From positions 1 through 7,816 of the forward strand of contig CAMLGR010000191.1 in NCBI GenBank assembly GCA_946479615.1: DNA of 7,816 nt, in the 5' to 3' direction. Both the position numbers and the translations under genes were made by a program. Origin of the DNA: an uncultured Bacteroidota bacterium (GTDB lineage Bacteria > Bacteroidota > Bacteroidia > Chitinophagales > Chitinophagaceae). The notes under the pieces were generated by a model. The model did no database searches. It was not told where the DNA came from and saw only the letters and a list, made by a program, of their open reading frames with translations. Shown one piece after another: positions 1-6,895 of the stretch; position 1 is the first letter of the stretch; each line of letters opens with the position of its first letter.

Positions 1-591
1 TGCATTGGCGCGCACCATTTTTTTCGTTTCATGCGCCAGCATATTTATATTTTCCGTTTTTAACGGAATGATGCGGCTGAGCATCCGTTCCATCTCACTG
101 CCATTCTTCAGCATATTATATAAAAGGAATAACATGATGGCGAGGTTGGTGATCAGGTTCGCCGTACTGTTCAGCACTCCCGGTATAAATGCCGTGAGTT
201 TGTTCAGCGACGAACTGAGTGCATTGGAAGAAACAATCGTGAACCCGATCTTCTTTTGTATCGTATCGATCGCATGCTTGGTAGAATCCATCATTTCCTG
301 CGGATTTGCGAGGAAGGCATTGATCTTGGGACTGATCAGTGTGACTGCCAGGAAAACCGGCAACCCGATCAGCAACAGGTAATAAATAATAAACAGGCCC
401 GCCGACCAGCCCTTGCTCCATTTCTTATGGTACACGAGCTGAAAATAATTCGCGCGGCTAAGGATATACAGAGTGATGGCACCCAGTATTCCGGGCAGAA
501 ACAGATACAGTTCCTGGATGATAAGGACAAGCAGCAGTATGATAATAGATAGCAGAAGAACCTGTCTTATCCGGTCATTAAAAGTTGGCAT
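1..591 (-). CDS. AI-2E family (PerM-like) membrane transporter, N-terminal part
   Basis: This is the first 197 residues of a polytopic inner-membrane protein; the frame stays open from the ATG at 591 to the left window edge, so the C-terminal part is missing. Family members are usually about 340-390 residues, so roughly half is visible. It begins MPTFNDRIRQ, followed by a long hydrophobic stretch at about residues 11-44, a second at 65-86 (ending GLPVFLAVTLI), an amphipathic extracytoplasmic segment at about 87-130, and another hydrophobic stretch at 133-160. This order of paired N-terminal helices, soluble helical segment and later helices is typical of the AI-2E/PerM exporter family, whose substrates vary and are often unknown; autoinducer export should not be assumed. 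It is divergent from the AsmA-like gene with 56 bases between the starts. No clear Shine-Dalgarno is present, as usual for Bacteroidota. Family assignment is fairly secure, substrate unknown. Confidence 0.85.
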   Translation of the reverse strand, partial: MPTFNDRIRQVLLLSIIILLLVLIIQELYLFLPGILGAITLYILSRANYFQLVYHKKWSKGWSAGLFIIYYLLLIGLPVFLAVTLISPKINAFLANPQEMMDSTKHAIDTIQKKIGFTIVSSNALSSSLNKLTAFIPGVLNSTANLITNLAIMLFLLYNMLKNGSEMERMLSRIIPLKTENINMLAHETKKMVRANA

Positions 592-647
592 ACTGCAAGA
601 TAATCCAAAAAATGGGCCATATGGAACGGTAATTGTTTTTAACCTGT

Positions 648-2342
648 ATGCAGCGAATCAGGCAAAAATACAAGCAGGTCACTTCTACCCCGACAGGAAA
701 GATCATTTTCTTCAGCATACTGGCCCTTATACTGGCGGCCCTAGCCGGTGGGCTTATTTACTGGCAGATCCATAAAAAGCAGATCATCCGCAACGAACTG
801 GAACATGCCATTCATGGAAAAAGCAACGGGTTGTACAACGTACAGTATGCATCTCTTGACCTCGATGAGATCGGCGGTTATCTTTCCATTAAACAAATGA
901 CGATCAATTACGACAGCAGCCGCTATTTGTCGATGGCGAAGCAGGATAACGCGCCTCCTATCCTGCTCAAAATTCGCCTCCCCGAGATCACCGTATCCGG
1001 CGTAAAAACCCCCAAAGCACTAATCGATAAAGAAATCGAAGGCACTAAACTGGAATTAAAAAACCCGGAGATCGAGCTTATCTATACGCTACAGGGAAAA
1101 GATTCCTCACGCAGCGTACCTGACCGGGAAATATATGAACAGATACTCGGCAATCTGAACCTGATCAGCATCGACACTGTGCTAATCAGCGGAGCGCATA
1201 TCCGCACCTCACATCTGAAGACCGGCAAAACCAATATGGAGTTTACCAATGCATCCATCGAGCTATTCAATGTGCGGGTAGACAGTACCGCTGATGCCGA
1301 TACCTCCCGGCTTTTCTTTGCCAAAGCCATCAATGCGGGGTGTGAAGATGCCGTGTATGCAACGGCCAGCGGCCTGTATAATTATAGAATAAAAAATATC
1401 TATCTCAACTCGGATGCAAAGACTGTAACCGCCGGCAATTTTATGGTAGATCCCAAACTGGCGGAGAATGCATTTGTAAAAAGCCTGCCGACACAGGATG
1501 ACCGTTTCGATTTTTCATTAAAAGATATTACGGTAAAGAATATCGATTTTACCGGGTTGATGCAGGAAAATGTCTTTGCAGACAGCATCCTGGTCAAAGA
1601 GGCTTCCTTTAAAATATACCGTGATCTCAATATTAAAAGAGATACCAAAAACCGGGTCGGTACTTATCCCCACCAGGCAATTGCTAAAATACCCATACCG
1701 GTGAATGTTAAAAAAATCGTACTGACCAATACGTTTGTAGAATACAAAGAAAAGAATGCCATTACCAAAGAGAGTGGTAAAGTGCAGTTTCATAATGTGT
1801 ATGCCGTGATCACCAATCTCACCAATAAAAAAGAACAACTGGATTCTAATAATAAAATGACAGCGGATATCACTTGCCGCTTTATGGACAAAGCACCTTT
1901 CAGGGCCACCTGGTTGTTTTATTTAGAGAACCAGCATGGACGTTTTGACCTGAACGGAAATATGGGGAGCATGGATGCAACAGATCTGAATGTATTGACG
2001 GAACCGATGGGGCCGGCCCGGATAGAAAACGGGTCGATCAAAAGCGTTTCTTTTAACCTCGCCGGCAGTGATTATTCGATGGGAGGAAGTGTGAAAGTGT
2101 TATACAATGATCTGAAGGTCGCTTTACTGGAACGGGATAAAGGATCAAAAGAAATGGATAAGAAAGCGCTGACCAGTTTTGTAGCGAATATCCTGATCAA
2201 GAATGCAAATCCCGCCGGTAAAAATAAAAATGAACGCATTGCGAATGTTACCTATAAAAGAGATACAAACCGTTCTATTTTCAACATGGCCTGGAAAACC
2301 CTTTTCCAGGGCATCAAGGAGACAGTAGGTATAAAAAAATAA
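648..2342 (+). CDS. AsmA-like membrane-anchored periplasmic protein
   Basis: The product is a 564-residue protein with a short basic N-terminus, one membrane helix at about residues 19-40 (FFSILALILAALAGGLIYW) and a long beta-rich region without other membrane segments. This suggests an inner-membrane anchor with the bulk in the periplasm. The body alternates short strands of the type 'LSIKQMTINYDSSRY' and 'VKKIVLTNTFVEYKEKN', with a later 'GKVQFHNVYAVITNLTN' element. These resemble AsmA/DUF748-type proteins of Bacteroidota, whose relatives act in envelope lipid transport or outer-membrane homeostasis. The exact role here is not known. I start it at the ATG at 648; an in-frame TTG at 633 would add five residues (MFLTC) but is less likely. 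It is divergent from the permease and convergent with the propeller gene, and ends directly at a strong terminator hairpin. The fold is inferred from sequence pattern only. Confidence 0.75.
   Translation: MQRIRQKYKQVTSTPTGKIIFFSILALILAALAGGLIYWQIHKKQIIRNELEHAIHGKSNGLYNVQYASLDLDEIGGYLSIKQMTINYDSSRYLSMAKQDNAPPILLKIRLPEITVSGVKTPKALIDKEIEGTKLELKNPEIELIYTLQGKDSSRSVPDREIYEQILGNLNLISIDTVLISGAHIRTSHLKTGKTNMEFTNASIELFNVRVDSTADADTSRLFFAKAINAGCEDAVYATASGLYNYRIKNIYLNSDAKTVTAGNFMVDPKLAENAFVKSLPTQDDRFDFSLKDITVKNIDFTGLMQENVFADSILVKEASFKIYRDLNIKRDTKNRVGTYPHQAIAKIPIPVNVKKIVLTNTFVEYKEKNAITKESGKVQFHNVYAVITNLTNKKEQLDSNNKMTADITCRFMDKAPFRATWLFYLENQHGRFDLNGNMGSMDATDLNVLTEPMGPARIENGSIKSVSFNLAGSDYSMGGSVKVLYNDLKVALLERDKGSKEMDKKALTSFVANILIKNANPAGKNKNERIANVTYKRDTNRSIFNMAWKTLFQGIKETVGIKK
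2290..2310 (+). repeat. Perfect 9-bp inverted repeat inside the 3' end of the AsmA-like gene
   Basis: CCTGGAAAA at 2290-2298 and TTTTCCAGG at 2302-2310 are exact reverse complements around a 3-base CCC loop. The hairpin lies about 30 bases before the stop codon, within codons for AWKTLFQG, and just upstream of the terminator hairpin at 2341-2371. It could stabilise or pause the 3' end of the transcript, or be fortuitous. Confidence 0.6.
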
Positions 2343-2371
2343 CGGGGAAGTGCAGGCACTCCCCCGTTTTT
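2332..2371. terminator. Bidirectional intrinsic terminator between convergent genes
   Basis: Bases 2341-2352 (AACGGGGAAGTG) pair with 2357-2368 (CACTCCCCCGTT) around the loop CAGG; only A2348/C2361 fails to pair. On the plus strand the stem runs into TTTTT at 2367-2371, ending the AsmA-like gene whose stop codon TAA (2340-2342) enters the stem. On the minus strand the stem is followed by TTATTTTTTT (from 2342 down to 2333), so the same hairpin can end transcripts of the FG-GAP gene that stops at 2402. It is the only obvious terminator in the 59-base gap. Confidence 0.85.
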
Positions 2372-2401
2372 GGTCCCAATAAAACAGTTGGTTTTTGTTG
2401 G

Positions 2402-5383
2402 TTAGTCGATGACTAATTTGACCGTCCTGATATTCTTTCCATTGACATCATACAGGCCCAGTGTATAGGTACCACGGTTCATGACTGCTTCGCGGTCCAT
2501 CGTTTCTACCTGGTCGTACTGTCCAATGTTGATTTTTCTTACGGCATTCAACTGGCCGTTCATGTTAAATATCTTCATGTAATACGTACCGGTCTCCATA
2601 CCTGTCAGTCTTACCCTGATAATTTCATGAACAGGGTTTGGTGCAACAACCATCAGGCCCGGCAGTTTTTCGTCAAAACGGAACGATACCACGTTGGAAT
2701 ATACATGGCGGCTATCATTGTCGATAATATTCAGACGATAATAATTGACGCCCTGCGCCGGATGCATATCGGGGTAGTTGTATTCATTATGAGATTTGTT
2801 CTGTGCAAATACCATAGCGATCGGCTGGAAATTAACACCATCGGTACTACGTTCCAGGTCGTAACGGCTAACATTTGATTCTTCTTCCGCCTGCCAGTCC
2901 AGTTTTACAGTTTTGCCTTCCACATGACCTTTGAATGAAGTCAGCCTTGCCGGCAAAGTGATCAGGCAGGTATTGGTTTCAAACGTGTAGGCTTTTCCCA
3001 GGCCGTTATTATCAAATGTGAAATTCGTCAGGGTGCCTACTGTATTTCCCAGGTTCAGTAACCCTGAACCAAAATCAAGCGAATTGGTCGGCCCGCCTAC
3101 CAGTGCGCGGTAATTATTGGCAGCACCATGATCATGAATACCTCCTGCCACACTGAAGCCAAGTAAAGAAGTAGCATTGACGCCCAATAAAGGAGATACT
3201 TCTGCAAACATACTCCAGGATGGTGTGGTCTGGTAAGTGCCGTCAGGTTTTCCTGTATAGATGTAAGCACTTCCGCCGGTTACGTTCGCGCCTATAAGAG
3301 CTACATTGGTTGACAAAGGTTCACCTACTACAATATCAGCAATACCGTCACAATTCACGTCGCGCGCATTGTCCATGCTTGCGCCATATAACAGGGACAC
3401 ATTCAGGTTCTGCCCGGATAACAAACTCAATACAGAAGAAGAACGTGGAGAAGACAATGCCTGGTCTGAACTAACCGGGCTGGTGAAAGCTCCTGTTTTC
3501 TTTTTAAATAAATGGATCTGTCCTGCTTTCAATCTTAATCCATTGACAACATTACTGACAACGCTGCCGGCAGGTGCACTGATCAATACATTACCATTAC
3601 GAACGCCGGATGCATTTTTTACCGCTTTTATTTTGTAACCAAACAGGTTGGCGGCATTACCTAATAAGCCAGAAGAGGAGGCCTGCAGGGTAGCTCCGAT
3701 GATACTACTAACGCCAGAGCCATTTCCGTAATAGACGTACGCACTTCCTCCCAGTACCTGGCCGGAGAAAATGCCACCAAGCGAGGACAAATCAAGTCCT
3801 GCAGGCGCTCCTACTACTACATCAGCGAAACCATCGTTATTGTAATCGCCAATACCTTCTACGCTGAATCCGAATAAAAGACCATTAAGGTTAGCAACGG
3901 GCAGACTAATCAGACCTAAAATCGAAGGTGTCGGAACATTCAGCTTTACTGGTGTTGTAGTAGAAAGATTATTTGAATAATAAACAAAAGCAGCTCCGCT
4001 TTGCACAGAGAGTGCAGCGATGCCCGCATAGCTGGGGCAACCGATAATAATATCTTCACGGCCATCGCCATTCAGATCGCCTGTAACACCGATAGAAAAA
4101 CCATACAATGCTTTTATACTGGTATTATTCAGCAGACCTAGTACACCGGTGTTGAAATAATCATTGCCATCAAGGTGTAACTGGAGAAACGGTGATGGAT
4201 TAGAAGCAGAGGGGAAATCTTCGCTGCGGTACAAATAGACTTTACCTGCCGTAACGCTTACGCTCACATCACCGAGCAATCCTCCAGCTGTTGCCTGATA
4301 CGTATCCATAGGGGCCCCGATAAGCACATCATTATAGCCATCAGGGGTAATATTGCCAGCTTCAATACTGAAGCCAAATAACGCTCCGGCTGCTGCCGTA
4401 GTCGGTTGTAAAACTTTTGAAGGTGTCGCAGATAATCCTGAAGCAGAACCATAATAAATAAATACGGCCCCTACTCCCAGCAAACTACCTGTACTGCTGA
4501 CCACATCGGCCATCGCAGGTGCGCCAATTGCCACATCATCATAGCCATCATGGTTGATATCACCCAGGTTGGCCACGGTATATCCATATAAGGAAGCTGC
4601 CTGCAGGCTTAATGAATTCAGTAAAGAAGGCAATACGCCATTCGCAGAAGTGCTCCATTCAGCCGTTTTATTAATCGGGTCGACAGTAACAGGATAAACG
4701 GCATCCTTATCATCTACAATAATGGAAAGCACATGAGTAGCTTCATTAAGTTGCATGTAGGCATTGAGCTCTTTTTTCCCGGCATCCCATACATGCAGGT
4801 CCTCATAGCTTAATTGAATATTGTCTTCATGACCCGATTCAAAGAAAACTAGTTTGCCTCCATTGACCACCCGCTGTGAAAGTGTTGTTTTAACATTGAT
4901 GTTAATAGCGAGAGAACCTTCTCCGGGTAATTTTTCATTAACAATAAAATTCTGGCGAAGACCCTTATCATTATTGATATACTGTACTTCGGAAAAACCA
5001 AATGAATGTACCAGCATATTACTTTGTTCTGAAATACTGTGCCCTGCTGTGAAAATGATCTTCTTATTATTACGTGAAATACTTCCCAGCAACATATCTA
5101 CCTGCCAGGATGCTTTTGCCGTAGCTGTTTGCATAGGCCGGGCAGTATACCCTTTCTGATGGATCTCGAAACGGGTAAGGTTGGCTGAATTGGTAACACG
5201 GAAATGATCGCCGGTTTGATAAAAAGTATATTCCACCTGCTTTGCATAAGCAGCGGCCCCCTGGTACCAGTCACCGGATACACCTGAAGGTAACGATGAT
5301 GCTGTAGTGACGGAAGATTGTGCCAGAACGGAAAAACCAATGAAAAAGAACGAGCAAAATAAAAAGGTAAATTTAGTTTTCAT
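2402..5383 (-). CDS. Secreted seven-repeat FG-GAP beta-propeller protein with T9SS sorting domain
   Basis: This 993-residue protein opens with a signal peptide (MKTKFTFLFCSFFF..., cleavage probably after VLAQ near residue 22). Residues about 30-240 form a beta-rich domain ending in YPVTVDPI, a tail common before propellers in secreted Bacteroidota proteins. Seven FG-GAP-type repeats follow, at about 255-805. Calcium loops of the DxNxDGxxD kind occur at 275-283, 344-352 (first Asp replaced by Asn), 436-444, 513-521 and 675-683; repeats 5 (near 580-606) and 7 (near 740-766) have lost the loop. Each repeat ends in an aromatic strand such as VFIYYG or AYVYYG. An Fn3-like domain (about 812-902) precedes a type A T9SS sorting domain (about 913-993: APNPV near the start, GTYTLGLYDVNGK near the end). 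It should be exported and displayed on, or released from, the surface, perhaps as an adhesin. Ligand unknown. The start is the ATG at 5383; a GTG at 5389 would add two residues. Confidence 0.9.
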   Translation of the reverse strand: MKTKFTFLFCSFFFIGFSVLAQSSVTTASSLPSGVSGDWYQGAAAYAKQVEYTFYQTGDHFRVTNSANLTRFEIHQKGYTARPMQTATAKASWQVDMLLGSISRNNKKIIFTAGHSISEQSNMLVHSFGFSEVQYINNDKGLRQNFIVNEKLPGEGSLAININVKTTLSQRVVNGGKLVFFESGHEDNIQLSYEDLHVWDAGKKELNAYMQLNEATHVLSIIVDDKDAVYPVTVDPINKTAEWSTSANGVLPSLLNSLSLQAASLYGYTVANLGDINHDGYDDVAIGAPAMADVVSSTGSLLGVGAVFIYYGSASGLSATPSKVLQPTTAAAGALFGFSIEAGNITPDGYNDVLIGAPMDTYQATAGGLLGDVSVSVTAGKVYLYRSEDFPSASNPSPFLQLHLDGNDYFNTGVLGLLNNTSIKALYGFSIGVTGDLNGDGREDIIIGCPSYAGIAALSVQSGAAFVYYSNNLSTTTPVKLNVPTPSILGLISLPVANLNGLLFGFSVEGIGDYNNDGFADVVVGAPAGLDLSSLGGIFSGQVLGGSAYVYYGNGSGVSSIIGATLQASSSGLLGNAANLFGYKIKAVKNASGVRNGNVLISAPAGSVVSNVVNGLRLKAGQIHLFKKKTGAFTSPVSSDQALSSPRSSSVLSLLSGQNLNVSLLYGASMDNARDVNCDGIADIVVGEPLSTNVALIGANVTGGSAYIYTGKPDGTYQTTPSWSMFAEVSPLLGVNATSLLGFSVAGGIHDHGAANNYRALVGGPTNSLDFGSGLLNLGNTVGTLTNFTFDNNGLGKAYTFETNTCLITLPARLTSFKGHVEGKTVKLDWQAEEESNVSRYDLERSTDGVNFQPIAMVFAQNKSHNEYNYPDMHPAQGVNYYRLNIIDNDSRHVYSNVVSFRFDEKLPGLMVVAPNPVHEIIRVRLTGMETGTYYMKIFNMNGQLNAVRKINIGQYDQVETMDREAVMNRGTYTLGLYDVNGKNIRTVKLVID

Positions 5384-5475
5384 ACACACGGGTTAAGGGT
5401 TAAACAATAGTGTTCCACTGGTGTTTTCACTAGCAAAGGATTAATATTATATCTGTCAGGATATCTAAAACGTGT

Positions 5476-5497
5476 TCCCTGGAAGTACTTCAAGGGA
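5476..5497. promoter_or_regulatory. 22-base imperfect palindrome, candidate operator
   Basis: TCCCTGGAAGTACTTC followed by AAGGGA reads the same on both strands except for one mismatched pair (G5481/A5492), so ten of eleven pairs match; the core GAAGTACTTC is a perfect 10-base palindrome. It lies 93-114 bases before the start of the propeller gene and about 300 bases before the AraC gene. There is no T-run on either side, so it is not a normal terminator. A dimeric regulator binding site is the simplest reading, but the binding protein is unknown. Confidence 0.5.
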
Positions 5498-5712
5498 TCT
5501 TACACTGTTGTGGAGTTTCAGGTATAGGACTACAGTCTTTTTGTAAGATATCGGAGTACTTAGAACTAAATTGTCATGAGCGAGTAGTCAAACTTACTCT
5601 GCAATATGAACAGGTAATACCCTTCCCAATCCATTTCATACCCTTTTTAGCCCAAGTCTTGCCATTTAAGAAGTAACACCTAGAGCCGCATATTACAATC
5701 ACAATAGAGAAA

Positions 5713-5748
5713 TAGCAATATTACTTATTGCCTGAAGGCATATTGCTA
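5713..5748. promoter_or_regulatory. Inverted repeat overlapping the AraC gene promoter, candidate operator
   Basis: TAGCAATAT at 5713-5721 is exactly matched by ATATTGCTA at 5740-5748, with an 18-base spacer that contains a small TGCC-TGAA-GGCA dyad (5729-5740). The arms flank the candidate -33 element at 5727-5730 and end two bases before the candidate -7 element. A second, shorter inverted repeat, AATTACT (5748-5754) / AGTAATT (5762-5768), covers the -7 element. This placement would allow repression or autoregulation. Confidence 0.45.
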
Positions 5749-5758
5749 ATTACTTTTA
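5727..5758 (+). promoter_or_regulatory. Candidate Bacteroidota-type promoter of the AraC gene
   Basis: The Bacteroidota primary sigma factor favours TTTG near -33 and TAnnTTTG near -7. Here ATTG at 5727-5730 is followed after 20 bases by TACTTTTA at 5751-5758, which matches five of the six fixed -7 positions. The predicted transcription start near 5765 would leave a leader of about 33 bases before the ATG at 5798. The match is reasonable but not perfect, and the region is AT-rich. Confidence 0.4.
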
Positions 5759-5797
5759 TTTAGTAATTCACAAATCACCAATCATAACCGACCCACT

Positions 5798-6826
5798 ATG
5801 AATTTCAGTTCATACCCTCATGCCCACCCGGTTCTTACAATAACATTTGAAGAACTTGCCTCGTTAGTCGATAGTACTGTCATTAATAATACAATTACCA
5901 TTCCCGCCAGGAAAGGAAGCGGGACGATCAGGAAGCTAAATCTTACAGAAGGCTTATCGATCCAGCTATGGGATCTGCAATTGCATGATAGCCTGCACCT
6001 GGGGAAACCGGCCTCTTCCCCGCAGGATATAAGGTCTTACAGTCTCTTCTATATCTTTTCACCAGAGAATATTATTATCAGTCAGCCGGGTCAAACTGAT
6101 ACGGAAGCCAGCCAGCCATTAAAGAATACTGCTTTTGTATCGGAAGAGATCAATCTTGAATTTTTTGTAAAACCGGCACAGCCGGTACGTATGATACAGG
6201 TAGATATTACCAAAGAATGGCTTGCTGCCGAGTTTACACAAAACGGGCAGGCCACCTGCGCGGCATATAATAATGTGCTGAATAATCCCAGGCCGATATT
6301 ATTTACAGAAACTGCTTCTTTCGATACCTGTCATGCATTTGCCAATCTTTTGCATCATCTCACCCAGGAGAGTACAGATCTATTTTACCTCAAGGCAAAA
6401 ACATTATCGCTGATGTGCGATATTTTCATGCTGCTGAGTAAACAACACAATGTATCAAGGGATAACAATACATTGATACATGAAAAAATGCTGGCAGTGG
6501 AGAAGCTGCTGGAAGAATGCCTGGAGAGCCCACTTCCCTCTATCGGCGCTATTGCCAAGCAAATGGCATTAAGCGAATCAACGCTAAAAAGGAATTTCAA
6601 ACAATTATACGGCACCAGTATTTATGAATTTTACCTGCAAAAAAAAATGAAAAGAGCCAGGCAATTATTTGCCGAGCGTTCGGTGCCTGTAAAAGAAGTG
6701 GCTTACCAACTGGGATATGAAAAGGTGAGCAATTTCATCCAGATGTTTAAAAAGTATTATCATTTCTCACCCGGCCGCCTGAAGAAAGCAACGGGATTGA
6801 TGGAGAATAGTAACGAGCCGATATAA
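5798..6826 (+). CDS. AraC-family transcriptional regulator (PchR-like)
   Basis: This 342-residue cytoplasmic DNA-binding protein carries a C-terminal AraC/XylS domain at about residues 235-332. The first helix-turn-helix is at about 247-270 (IGAIAKQMALSESTLKRNF) and the second at about 296-320, with the family signature around VKEVAYQLGYEKVSNFIQMF followed by KKYYHFSPGRLKK. The N-terminal 220 residues presumably form the ligand or dimer domain; they resemble PchR-like regulators of Bacteroidota, which is a loose similarity, and no ligand can be named. The ATG at 5798 follows a plausible promoter with inverted repeats, which suggests autoregulation. The gene is divergent from the secreted propeller gene across 414 bases and convergent with the CHAT gene across 47 bases. 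Control of the propeller gene is a reasonable guess from position only. Family assignment is secure. Confidence 0.92.
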   Translation: MNFSSYPHAHPVLTITFEELASLVDSTVINNTITIPARKGSGTIRKLNLTEGLSIQLWDLQLHDSLHLGKPASSPQDIRSYSLFYIFSPENIIISQPGQTDTEASQPLKNTAFVSEEINLEFFVKPAQPVRMIQVDITKEWLAAEFTQNGQATCAAYNNVLNNPRPILFTETASFDTCHAFANLLHHLTQESTDLFYLKAKTLSLMCDIFMLLSKQHNVSRDNNTLIHEKMLAVEKLLEECLESPLPSIGAIAKQMALSESTLKRNFKQLYGTSIYEFYLQKKMKRARQLFAERSVPVKEVAYQLGYEKVSNFIQMFKKYYHFSPGRLKKATGLMENSNEPI

Positions 6827-6858
6827 CCTGTTCACTTTAGCCTTATCCATATAGTATA

Positions 6859-6895
6859 GGCTGGTTGTTAAGCTCAGCCGGCCTTTTTCTTTCTT
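6859..6895 (+). terminator. Intrinsic terminator of the AraC gene, overlapping the CHAT gene 3' end
   Basis: GGCTGGTTG at 6859-6867 can pair with CAGCCGGCC at 6875-6883 in RNA, giving nine pairs of which two are G-U, around a 7-base loop TTAAGCT. The stem runs directly into TTTTTCTTTCTT at 6884-6895. It lies 32 bases after the AraC stop codon and faces plus-strand transcription. The downstream half of the hairpin and the T-run are also the last codons and stop of the convergent CHAT gene (stop at 6874-6876). Confidence 0.7.

Larger units (their letters stand above)
5384..5797. other. Divergent intergenic control region between propeller gene and AraC gene
   Basis: These 414 bases hold no convincing gene; ATG-initiated frames seen on the plus strand (for example ATGAGCGAGTAG near 5577 and ATGAACAGGTAA near 5606) stop within a few codons. 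The region is AT-rich and contains a 22-base imperfect palindrome at 5476-5497, two inverted repeats around a candidate promoter just before the AraC gene, and a near-direct repeat GTGTTCCACTGG (5410-5421) / GTGTTCCCTGG (5472-5482). The length and dyad content fit a shared regulatory region for two divergent genes. I could not place a convincing promoter for the propeller gene on the minus strand. Confidence 0.7.

Noticed and set aside
116..421. Open frame on the minus strand inside the permease gene
   Set aside because: It is out of frame with the longer frame from 591 to the left edge, which has clear membrane segments and family character; the shorter frame encodes a polar, His/Gln-rich product with no recognisable features.
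633..647. TTG start extending the AsmA-like protein by five residues
   Set aside because: The ATG at 648 gives a normal basic N-terminus before the membrane helix; the extension adds MFLTC with no supporting ribosome-binding signal.
2969..4621. DNA tandem repeats or a CRISPR-like array in the propeller gene
   Set aside because: The periodicity is at protein level and strongly diverged in DNA; repeats are FG-GAP blades, not identical DNA units.
5384..5389. GTG start for the propeller gene
   Set aside because: It would add only two residues before MKTKF, a typical Bacteroidota signal-peptide start; the ATG at 5383 is preferred.
5476..5497. Palindrome as a transcription terminator
   Set aside because: Neither side has a T-run and no gene ends nearby; an operator role is more likely.
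5527..5542. GACTACAGTC followed by TTTTTG as a small terminator
   Set aside because: The stem would be only four pairs with a two-base loop, and no gene ends upstream on that strand.
6839..6862. AGCCT...AGGCT hairpin as the CHAT gene terminator
   Set aside because: The stem is five pairs plus two after a bulge, and it is followed by AAAGTG-type sequence on the minus strand with no T-run.
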